Below are positions 21,190 to 31,950 of a stretch of DNA of 64,000 bases, in pieces. The stretch comes from Patagioenas fasciata (taxonomy: Eukaryota; Chordata; Aves; Columbiformes; Columbidae), in assembly GCF_037038585.1 (NCBI RefSeq), contig NC_092520.1, forward strand, positions 15,001-79,000. The letters are read 5' to 3'. The translations under genes and the position numbers were made by a program. The notes beneath the pieces are model-generated. The model did no database searches and was not told the origin of the DNA. It worked only from the letters and a program-made list of their open reading frames with translations. The stretch's first letter is position 1; each line of letters starts with the position of its first letter.

Positions 21190-23600
21190 ATACAAACGAG
21201 CCCCATGAGGTGGTAACAATGAACGAGCAAGCGCCGGGCACGCGCGTGCAGAGCGCGTGGACAGTACACGCAGCATATCACGTTATTGCACGGCACATGT
21301 TACAAACAATCACATTGTTGCTAGGCACTTGGACAGGGCAGCTTTGGTATAAAGCCAGCCCCGGCCGACAACAACGTGAACTCTGCGAACATCGCATCGG
21401 TGCGTCGGGTTCCGTCGCTCGCATGGTAAAGCAACGATTCGGTCCAATAGCAATAGCTGAGTCTGGGGTCTTCGTGATTCTCAGCGGATCCTTTCCACGG
21501 ACCTCAGACAGGTCTTCGCTTTGTGCAGTTGGAGATACTGTTTTCAGTCATATTAACAATGCGGTCGCCTAAAAAGAAAAAAGAAATTGTTAACATGCTC
21601 AGTGAAAAAACAGCACGCTACAGAAAACATTAGTCACCAATGCTCTTGGCTGTGAACGGTAAAACACCAGTGAAGAGACTGCCCGCCCTCCTACCCATGG
21701 CAACTCCATTCCAGGTGATGGCAACAACCTCTGCATACACAATTTAGTATATATGAACAAATTAACCACGGATGCCTAGAGCTCAGTCCGCCCACCCCTG
21801 ACTCTGCAGCTCCGGGCAGAGCAGCTCCGAGCCAAACACGCACACGTGCAGACCAAAGTTCCACAGCACGTTACAGACAACATCACTACAACAGCACCAA
21901 AAATGCTCAACAACAAGAACAACTCCAAGACCAGACCCCACATCGATCAGAAGAACCGGCACAGAGGCAGCAGTGAGGCGAGCAGCCTCTACTGCAACCC
22001 CGGAATAAAAAGGAGCCCAACGTCACGGCCCCTTATGAATGGCACTGGCGCAAACACGCAGGGACAGCGCAAGCACAAGAAGCTGCTGCAAGACTCAAAA
22101 ACTTCAAGATGCTGGGAAGAAGTGCCAGTCCCTGAGACTGGATGGGTAGAGAGCAGAGCTGCCGATGCAGCCCAGAACTACACCATAAACACAACTGACC
22201 AGCGACATCCAAGGCACAAGAACCGTCCACGCTTTCGGCTGCTGATACAAGAAAACCAGCACCCAATTGGCGCTGCGCCAATCGGCACCGGCATTCCAGA
22301 TCCCGGGATGGCACCCGAGATGCCTGTCGTGCCCCTCGAGCACAACGAGACCCCAGCATCGTCTGACAGGCGCAAGGCAGGCTTCCCGAACTACACGACA
22401 ACAGACACAGGCTGGAGCTGCCCTGCCCGGCACACCCTGCCATCGCTCTGCAAAGTCCCCAGGGTCTTTTCACCGCCCAAAGGGGACTGTTCCTGGATGG
22501 CTCTTCCCCCTATGGGAACTTGAACACCCTCCCTGCGATTCCCAGCCCCTTCCCAGCCCTCGTGTCTCCACTTAGCTTTCAGACGGCCCAGGGACCGAAT
22601 CCATCTTCGACAGAGCATAACACCACGTGCGCTAACGGGCATCTCCCCGCATCGCCGGGTTCCTCTTCAACATCTACAGTAACACGAGAAAACACACGCT
22701 CACCGAGCCGTGCCAGCACACAGTATGGCGGGGTGAACGCCGACCCCTTCCGCAGCACCCACCTCCTGCTAAGTTCCACGGCGTTCCGCTCAGCGTGTGG
22801 TGCCTCGGGCGCAGTCAGAAACCCGCATCGCTCGTGACGCCTACGACAGCGAGAAACAAAAGAACCGTAGCGCTTGGAACGAGTCCCCTGCCCCACGCTC
22901 CTCCTCGCCCCTACCCCGGCTCACCGCAAACGCTCCTCCAAGTGCAAAGGGCCAAAAAGGAGCCTGCAAAACAAGAAGGAAACGCTGAACCGAGTCACCA
23001 CGCGACACTGGGCTCCTCAACTCCCACCGCCGCCTCACCTTCTCGGCTGCTGCTGGTCGGCGTGCGGCTTCGCTCCTCCGAGCTCGTCTGCGGCACCTGC
23101 AAAAACAAAGGCACCCGCTCGGACGCTGCCCGGAAGCACAGCCTGCCCGCGGACGGGCCCGCCTCCCCCTCCCTTACCTGGGCCGCTCGCCCGCCTGCCC
23201 GCCCTTGCTTTGGACTGCCACGCTGTTGACCACAAAGAGGTTCAGCTACCGCCCGTAAAACACAACCTGACTAGGCTTGGGTTACACAAACGGACTTGCA
23301 CTTCTTTGACTCATTTTAAGCAGAGCCTCTCCTTGGGGAAAAAAAATGCCCACTCTGAGCTCCCGAACACTAGGGAGCCGTGGGGAAACCAGTGAAAGCC
23401 AAGACCGACAGCAGCAACGTCAAGTGGAATTTCGCTCAAATTCTGATGGTGCACTTAAAAGCCTCCCTCTGTCCTACCAATGACTGGTCCCTTGTAGGAA
23501 GGACAAACTTTCTTACCTGAACAGCCTAAATTGAAGACGCCCGCCCCTCCGGCAACCTGATTGGCTGCCTACGCACATCAACTGCCACTCTCCCGGTCTA
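21190..23600 (-). other. Candidate compact multi-exon gene, 2.7-kb unit 1
   Basis: Minus-strand model: exon 1 from about 23600 to 23517 with donor CAG|GTAAGA; Ea 23178-23222; Eb 23039-23096; Ec 22925-22963; Ed 22763-22840; Ee from 22673 downward; a further acceptor at 22390; a terminal exon from 21568, preceded by a 20-nt pyrimidine tract ending TTTTTAG. Introns between exon 1 and Ee are 294, 81, 75, 84 and 89 nt. Donors are CAG|GTAAGG, AAG|GTGAGG, GCG|GTGAGC and GAG|GTGGGT. Acceptors are T-rich and end CAG or TAG. Exon phases keep one frame open across Ea-Ed (W-Q-S-K start, rich in Arg, Ala and Glu), stopping just inside Ee. A separate ATG frame also runs from exon 1 into Ed. I do not recognise either product. 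A multicopy spliced non-coding RNA is an equally good reading. No clear AATAAA was found after the terminal exon. Confidence 0.5.
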
Positions 23601-23700
23601 GCAGCGCTCCGCCCCTCCAGCCCTCCCGAGCGATCCGATTGGCCCGCTCTGCATCCTCACTCGCCTTCTCGCCGCCCTGCCGGGACCACCCCACCCTTTG
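23530..23700 (-). promoter_or_regulatory. CpG promoter of 2.7-kb unit 1
   Basis: Read on the minus strand: GGCCAATCGG, a GC box (GGGGCGGAGC), AGCCAATCAGG, a second GC box (GGGGCGGGC), then a short exon ending in a consensus donor at 23517. Paired CCAAT boxes and GC boxes just upstream of a CAG|GTAAGA donor are typical of a TATA-less CpG-island promoter. The same block recurs in units 2-6 and once at 63115-63300. Confidence 0.6.
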
Positions 23701-23858
23701 CCCGCGCGGCTTCCAACTGCCGCGTTTAAAAGGAAACAACAAACCGCGCTCCTTTGCTTGACGCTGAAAAGCGGGGCGGATGCTTACCCACGGCAGAAAA
23801 AACCCTTCTATCTTGCATTGCCCTTCGGCATTACAATTGCACAGGTATGAACTCGGTC

Positions 23859-26551
23859 GGGCTGAGAGGTGAAGCCAGAGACAAACGAAACCAAAGGAGC
23901 CCCATGAGGTGGTAACAATGAACGAGCAAGGGCCGGGCACGCAGAGCGCGTGGACAGTACACGCAGCATATCACGTTATTGCACGGCACATGTTACAAAC
24001 AATCACATTGTTGCTAGGCACTTGGACAGGGCAGCTTTGGTATAAAGCCAGCCCCGGCCGACAACAACGTGAACTCTGCGAACATCGCATCGGTGCGTCG
24101 GGTTCCGTCGCTCGCATGGTAAAGCAACGATTCGGTCCAATAGCAATAGCTGAGTCTGGGGTCTTCGTGATTCTCAGCGGATCCTTTCCACGGACCTCAG
24201 ACAGGTCTTCGCTTTGTGCAGTTGGAGATACTGTTTTCAGTCATATTAACAATGCGGTCGCCTAAAAAGAAAAAAGAAATTGTTAACATGCTCAGTGAAA
24301 AAACAGCACGCTACAGAAAACATTAGTCACCAATGCTCTTGGCTGTGAACGGTAAAACACCAGTGAAGAGACTGCCCGCCCTCCTACCCATGGCAACTCC
24401 ATTCCAGGTGATGGCAACAACCTCTGCATACACAATTTAGTATATATGAACAAATTAACCACGGATGCCTAGAGCTCAGTCCGCCCACCCCTGACTCTGC
24501 AGCTCCGGGCAGAGCAGCTCCGAGCCAAACACGCACACGTGCAGACCAAAGTTCCACAGCACGTTACAGACAACATCACTACAACAGCACCAAAAATGCT
24601 CAACAACAAGAACAACTCCAAGACCAGACCCCACATCGATCAGAAGAACCGGCACAGAGGCAGCAGTGAGGCGAGCAGCCTCTACTGCAACCCCGGAATA
24701 AAAAGGAGCCCAACGTCACGGCCCCTTATGAATGGCACTGGCGCAAACACGCAGGGACAGCGCAAGCACAAGAAGCTGCTGCAAGACTCAAAAACTTCAA
24801 GATGCTGGGAAGAAGTGCCAGTCCCTGAGACTGGATGGGTAGAGAGCAGAGCTGCCGATGCAGCCCAGAACTACACCATAAACACAACTGACCAGCGACA
24901 TCCAAGGCACAAGAACCGTCCACGCTTTCGGCTGCTGATACAAGAAAACCAGCACCCAATTGGCGCTGCGCCAATCGGCACCGGCATTCCAGATCCCGGG
25001 ATGGCACCCGAGATGCCTGTCGTGCCCCTCGAGCACAACGAGACCCCAGCATCGTCTGACAGGCGCAAGGCAGGCTTCCCGAACTACACGACAACAGACA
25101 CAGGCTGGAGCTGCCCTGCCCGGCACACCCTGCCATCGCTCTGCAAAGTCCCCAGGGTCTTTTCACCGCCCAAAGGGGACTGTTCCTGGATGGCTCTTCC
25201 CCCTATGGGAACTTGAACACCCTCCCTGCGATTCCCAGCCCCTTCCCAGCCCTCGTGTCTCCACTTAGCTTTCAGACGGCCCAGGGACCGAATCCATCTT
25301 CGACAGAGCATAACACCACGTGCGCTAACGGGCATCTCCCCGCATCGCCGGGTTCCTCTTCAACATCTACAGTAACACGAGAAAACACACGCTCACCGAG
25401 CCGTGCCAGCACACAGTATGGCGGGGTGAACGCCGACCCCTTCCGCAGCACCCACCTCCCGCTAAGTTCCACGGCGTTCCGCTCAGCGTGTGGTGCCTCG
25501 GGCGCAGTCAGAAACCCGCATCGCTCGTGACGCCTACGACAGCGAGAAACAAAAGAACCGTAGCGCTTGGAACGAGTCCCCTGCCCCACGCTCCTCCTCG
25601 CCCCTACCCCGGCTCACCGCAAACGCTCCTCCAAGTGCAAAGGGCCAAAAAGGAGCCTGCAAAACAAGAAGGAAACGCTGAACCGAGTCACCACGCGACA
25701 CTGGGCTCCTCAACTCCCACCGCCGCCTCACCTTCTCGGCTGCTGCTGGTCGGCGTGCGGCTTCGCTCCTCCGAGCTCGTCTGCGGCACCTGCAAAAACA
25801 AAGGCACCCGCTCGGACGCTGCCCGGAAGCACAGCCTGCCCGCGGACGGGCCCGCCTCCCCCTCCCTTACCTGGGCCGCTCACCCGCCTGCCCGCCCTTG
25901 CTTTGGACTGCCACGCTGTTGACCACAAAGAGGTTCAGCTACCGCCCGTAAAACACAACCTGACTAGGCTTGGGTTACACAAACGGACTTGCACTTCTTT
26001 GACTCATTTTAAGCAGAGCCTCTCCTTGGGGAAAAAAAATGCCCACTCTGAGCTCCCGAACACTAGGGAGCCGTGGGGAAACCAGTGAAAGCCAAGACCG
26101 ACAGCAGCAACGTCAAGTGGAATTTCGCTCAAATTCTGATGGTGCACTTAAAAGCCTCTCTCTGTCCTACCAATGACTGGTCCCTTGTAGGAAGGACAAA
26201 CTTTCTTACCTGAACAGCCTAAATTGAAGACGCCCGCCCCTCCAGCAACCTGATTGGCTGCCTACGCACATCAACTGCCACTCTCCCGGTCTAGCAGCGC
26301 TCCGCCCCTCCAGCCCTCCCGAGCGATCCGATTGGCCCGCTCTGCATCCTCACTCGCCTTCTCGCCGCCCTGCCGGGACCACCCCACCCTTTGCCCGCGC
26401 GGCTTCCAACTGCCGCGTTTAAAAGGAAACAACAAACCGCGCTCCTTTGCTTGACGCTGAAAAGCGGGGCGGATGCTTACCCACGGCAGAAAAAACCCTT
26501 CTATCTTGCATTGCCCTTCGGCATTACAATTGCACAGGTATGAACTCGGTC
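23859..26551 (-). repeat. 2.7-kb array unit 2 (2693 bp)
   Basis: Identical layout to unit 1, but with a 6-bp deletion near 23935 that removes one copy of a GCGCGT-type dinucleotide run, and scattered single-base differences. The promoter copy lies at 26223-26393 and exon 1 donor at 26209/26210. The terminal exon acceptor is at about 24261-24267. Confidence 0.95.
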
Positions 26552-29250
26552 GGGCTGAGAGGTGAAGCCAGAGACAAACGAAACCAAAGGAGCCCCATGA
26601 GGTGGGAACAATGAACGAGCAAGCGCCGGGCACGCGCGTGCAGAGCGCGTGGACAGTACACGCAGCATATCACGTTATTGCACGGCACATGTTACAAACA
26701 ATCACATTGTTGCTAGGCACTTGGACAGGGCAGCTTTGGTATAAAGCCAGCCCCAGCCGACAACAACGTGAACTCTGCGAACATCGCATCGGTGCGTCGG
26801 GTTCCGTCGCTCGCATGGTAAAGCAATGATTCGGTCCAATAGCAATAGCTGAGTCTGGGGTCTTCGTGATTCTCAGCGGATCCTTTCCACGGACCTCAGA
26901 CAGGTCTTCGCTTTGTGCAGTTGGAGATACTGTTTTCAGTCATATTAACAATGCGGTCGCCTAAAAAGAAAAAAGAAATTGTTAACATGCTCAGTGAAAA
27001 AACAGCACGCTACAGAAAACATTAGTCACCAATGCTCTTGGCTGTGAACGGTAAAACACCAGTGAAGAGACTGCCCGCCCTCCTACCCATGGCAACTCCA
27101 TTCCAGGTGATGGCAACAACCTCTGCATACACAATTTAGTATATATGAACAAATTAACCACGGATGCCTAGAGCTCAGTCCGCCCACCCCTGACTCTGCA
27201 GCTCCGGGCAGAGCAGCTCCGAGCCAAACACGCACACGTGCAGACCAAAGTTCCACAGCACGTTACAGACAACATCACTACAACAGCACCAAAAATGCTC
27301 AACAACAAGAACAACTCCAAGACCAGACCCCACATCGATCAGAAGAACCGGCACAGAGGCAGCAGTGAGGCGAGCAGCCTCTACTGCAACCCCGGAATAA
27401 AAAGGAGCCCAACGTCACGGCCCCTTATGAATGGCACTGGCGCAAACACGCAGGGACAGCGCAAGCACAAGAAGCTGCTGCAAGACTCAAAAACTTCAAG
27501 ATGCTGGGAAGAAGTGCCAGTCCCTGAGACTGGATGGGTAGAGAGCAGAGCTGCCGATGCAGCCCAGAACTACACCATAAACACAACTGACCAGCGACAT
27601 CCAAGGCACAAGAACCGTCCACGCTTTCGGCTGCTGATACAAGAAAACCAGCACCCAATTGGCGCTGCGCCAATCGGCACCGGCATTCCAGATCCCGGGA
27701 TGGCACCCGAGATGCCTGTCGTGCCCCTCGAGCACAACGAGACCCCAGCATCGTCTGACAGGCGCAAGGCAGGCTTCCCGAACTACACGACAACAGACAC
27801 AGGCTGGAGCTGCCCTGCCCGGCACACCCTGCCATCGCTCTGCAAAGTCCCCAGGGTCTTTTCACCGCCCAAAGGGGACTGTTCCTGGATGGCTCTTCCC
27901 CCTATGGGAACTTGAACACCCTCCCTGCGATTCCCAGCCCCTTCCCAGCCCTCGTGTCTCCACTTAGCTTTCAGACGGCCCAGGGACCGAATCCATCTTC
28001 GACAGAGCATAACACCACGTGCGCTAACGGGCATCTCCCCGCATCGCCGGGTTCCTCTTCAACATCTACAGTAACACGAGAAAACACACGCTCACCGAGC
28101 CGTGCCAGCACACAGTATGGCGGGGTGAACGCCGACCCCTTCCGCAGCACCCACCTCCCGCTAAGTTCCACGGCGTTCCGCTCAGCGTGTGGTGCCTCGG
28201 GCGCAGTCAGAAACCCGCATCGCTCGTGACGCCTACGACAGCGAGAAACAAAAGAACCGTAGCGCTTGGAACGAGTCCCCTGCCCCACGCTCCTCCTCGC
28301 CCCTACCCCGGCTCACCGCAAACGCTCCTCCAAGTGCAAAGGACCAAAAAGGAGCCTGCAAAACAAGAAGGAAACGCGGAACCGAGTCACCACGCGACAC
28401 TGGGCTCCTCAACTCCCACCGCCGCCTCACCTTCTCGGCTGCTGCTGGTCGGCGTGCGGCTTCACTCCTCCGAGCTCGTCTGCGGCACCTGCAAAAACAA
28501 AGGCACCCGCTCGGACGCTGCCCGGAAGCACAGCCTGCCCGCGGACGGGCCCACCTCCCCCTCCCTTACCTGGGCCGCTCGCCCGCCTGCCCGCCCTTGC
28601 TTTGGACTGCCACGCTGTTGACCACAAAGAGGTTCAGCTACCGCCCGTAAAACACAACCTGACTAGGCTTGGGTTACACAAACGGACTTGCACTTCTTTG
28701 ACTCATTTTAAGCAGAGCCTCTCCTTGGGGAAAAAAAATGCCCACTCTGAGCTCCCGAACACTAGGGAGCCGTGGGGAAACCAGTGAAAGCCAAGACCGA
28801 CAGCAGCAACGTCAAGTGGAATTTCGCTCAAATTCTGATGGTGCACTTAAAAGCCTCTCTCTGTCCTACCAATGACTGGTCCCTTGTAGGAAGGACAAAC
28901 TTTCTTACCTGAACAGCCTAAATTGAAGACGCCCGCCCCTCCGGCAACCTGATTGGCTGCCTACGCACATCAACTGCCACTCTCCCGGTCTAGCAGCGCT
29001 CCGCCCCTCCAGCCCTCCCGAGCGATCCGATTGGCCCGCTCTGCATCCTCACTCGCCTTCTCGCCGCCCTGCCGGGACCACCCCACCCTTTGCCCGCACG
29101 GCTTCCAACTGCCGCGTTTAAAAGGAAACAACAAACCGCGCTCCTTTGCTTGACGCTGAAAAGCGGGGCGGATGCTTACCCACGGCAGAAAAAACCCTTC
29201 TATCTTGCATTGCCCTTCGGCATTACAATTGCACAGGTATGAACTCGGTC
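26552..29250 (-). repeat. 2.7-kb array unit 3
   Basis: Same layout. A C-to-T change at 26826 introduces a TGA that shortens the recurrent 120-codon plus-strand frame to 75 codons, showing that this frame is not maintained. Promoter copy at 28922-29092. Confidence 0.95.
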
Positions 29251-31950
29251 GGGCTGAGAGGTGAAGCCAGAGACAAACGAAACCAAAGGAGCCCCATGAG
29301 GTGGTAACAATGAACGAGCAAGCGCCGGGCACGCGCGTGCAGAGCGCGTGGACAGTACACGCAGCATATCACGTTATTGCACGGCACATGTTACAAACAA
29401 TCACATTGTTGCTAGGCACTTGGACAGGGCAGCTTTGGTATAAAGCCAGCCCCGGCCGACAACAACGTGAACTCTGCGAACATCGCATCGGTGCGTCGGG
29501 TTCCGTCGCTCGCATGGTAAAGCAACGATTCGGTCCAATAGCAATAGCTGAGTCTGGGGTCTTCGTGATTCTCAGCGGATCCTTTCCACGGACCTCAGAC
29601 AGGTCTTCGCTTTGTGCAGTTGGAGATGCTGTTTTCAGTCATATTAACAATGCGGTCGCCTAAAAAGAAAAAAGAAATTGTTAACATGCTCAGTGAAAAA
29701 ACAGCACGCTACAGAAAACATTAGTCACCAATGCTCTTGGCTGTGAACGGTAAAACACCAGTGAAGAGACTGCCCGCCCTCCTACCCATGGCAACTCCAT
29801 TCCAGGTGATGGCAACAACCTCTGCATACACAATTTAGTATATATGAACAAATTAACCACGGATGCCTAGAGCTCAGTCCGCCCACCCCTGACTCTGCAG
29901 CTCCGGGCAGAGCAGCTCCGAGCCAAACACGCACACGTGCAGACCAAAGTTCCACAGCACGTTACAGACAACATCACTACAACAGCACCAAAAATGCTCA
30001 ACAACAAGAACAACTCCAAGACCAGACCCCACATCGATCAGAAGAACCGGCACAGAGGCAGCAGTGAGGCGAGCAGCCTCTACTGCAACCCCGGAATAAA
30101 AAGGAGCCCAACGTCACGGCCCCTTATGAATGGCACTGGCGCAAACACGCAGGGACAGCGCAAGCACAAGAAGCTGCTGCAAGACTCAAAAACTTCAAGA
30201 TGCTGGGAAGAAGTGCCAGTCCCTGAGACTGGATGGGTAGAGAGCAGAGCTGCCGATGCAGCCCAGAACTACACCATAAACACAACTGACCAGCGACATC
30301 CAAGGCACAAGAACCGTCCACGCTTTCGGCTGCTGATACAAGAAAACCAGCACCCAATTGGCGCTGCGCCAATCGGCACCGGCATTCCAGATCCCGGGAT
30401 GGCACCCGAGATGCCTGTCGTGCCCCTCGAGCACAACGAGACCCCAGCATCGTCTGACAGGCGCAAGGCAGGCTTCCCGAACTACACGACAACAGACACA
30501 GGCTGGAGCTGCCCTGCCCGGCACACCCTGCCATCGCTCTGCAAAGTCCCCAGGGTCTTTTCACCGCCCAAAGGGGACTGTTCCTGGATGGCTCTTTCCC
30601 CTATGGGAACTTGAACACCCTCCCTGCGATTCCCAGCCCCTTCCCAGCCCTCGTGTCTCCACTTAGCTTTCAGACGGCCCAGGGACCGAATCCCTCTTCG
30701 ACAGAGCATAACACCACGTGCGCTAACGGGCATCTCCCCGCATCGCCGGGTTCCTCTTCAACATCTACAGTAACACGAGAAAACACACGCTCACCGAGCC
30801 GTGCCAGCACACAGTATGGCGGGGTGAACGCCGACCCCTTCCACAGCACCCACCTCCTGCTAAGTTCCACGGCGTTCCGCTCAGCGTGTGGTGCCTTGGG
30901 CGCAGTCAGAAACCCGCATCGCTCGTGACGCCTACGACAGCGAGAAACAAAAGAACCGTAGCGCTTGGAACGAGTCCCCTGCCCCACGCTCCTCCTCGCC
31001 CCTACCCCGGCTCACCGCAAACGCTCCTCCCAAGTGCAAAGGGCCAAAAAGGAGCCTGCAAAACAAGAAGGAAACGCTGAACCGAGTCACCACGCGACAC
31101 TGGGCTCCTCAACTCCCACCGCCGCCTCACCTTCTCGGCTGCTGCTGGTCGGCGTGCGGCTTCGCTCCTCCGAGCTCGTCTGCGGCACCTGCAAAAACAA
31201 AGGCACCCGCTCGGACGCTGCCCGGAAGCACAGCCTGCCCGCGGATGGGCCCACCTCCCCCTCCCTTACCTGGGCCGCTCGCCCGCCTGCCCGCCCTTGC
31301 TTTGGACTGCCACGCTGTTGACCACAAAGAGGTTCAGCTACCGCCCGTAAAACACAACCTGACTAGGCTTGGGTTACACAAACGGACTTGCACTTCTTTG
31401 ACTCATTTTAAGCAGAGCCTCTCCTTGGGGAAAAAAAATGCCCACTCTGAGCTCCCGAACACTAGGGAGCCGTGGGGAAACCAGTGAAAGCCAAGACCGA
31501 CAGCAGCAACGTCAAGTGGAATTTCGCTCAAATTCTGATGGTGCACTTAAAAGCCTCTCTCTGTCCTACCAATGACTGGTCCCTTGTAGGAAGGACAAAC
31601 TTTCTTACCTGAACAGCCTAAATTGAAGACGCCCGCCCCTCCGGCAACCTGATTGGCTGCCTACGCACATCAACTGCCACTCTCCCGGTCTAGCAGCGCT
31701 CCGCCCCTCCAGCCCTCCCGAGCGATCCGATTGGCCCGCTCTGCATCCTCACTCGCCTTCTCGCCGCCCTGCCGGGACCACCCCACCCTTTGCCCGCGCG
31801 GCTTCCAACTGCCGCGTTTAAAAGGAAACAACAAACCGCGCTCCTTTGCTTGACGCTGAAAAGCGGGGCGGATGCTTACCCACGGCAGAAAAAACCCTTC
31901 TATCTTGCATTGCCCTTCGGCATTACAATTGCACAGGTATGAACTCGGTC
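29251..31950 (-). repeat. 2.7-kb array unit 4 (2700 bp)
   Basis: Same layout with a 1-nt insertion at about 31030 (CTCCTCCCAAG rather than CTCCTCCAAG). It falls inside exon Ec on the minus strand and would shift any frame carried through Ec. Promoter copy at 31622-31792. Confidence 0.95.

Larger units (their letters stand above)
21160..23858 (-). repeat. 2.7-kb array unit 1 (2699 bp)
   Basis: First of seven nearly identical head-to-tail units. From high to low coordinate (the direction of the candidate gene) it contains the CpG promoter and exon 1, Ea-Ee, the variable middle with an ATTGGCG/CGCCAAT palindrome (22266-22282) and flip element (22101-22123), and a terminal exon after a strong acceptor at 21568. 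One GGATCC occurs per unit (21486-21491). Three overlapping plus-strand open frames (225, 173 and 120 codons) recur in most units. Because the copies are nearly identical, their persistence says nothing about selection. Confidence 0.95.

Noticed and set aside
21210-21572. 120-codon plus-strand frame as a gene
   Set aside because: It is interrupted by a stop in unit 3 (26826), and the strong splice acceptor at 21568 on the other strand explains the region better.
21846-22523. 225-codon plus-strand open frame repeated in seven units as a gene family
   Set aside because: The copies are too similar to show selection. No domain is recognisable, the frame overlaps the antisense exon structure, and the composition matches random reading of the repeat.
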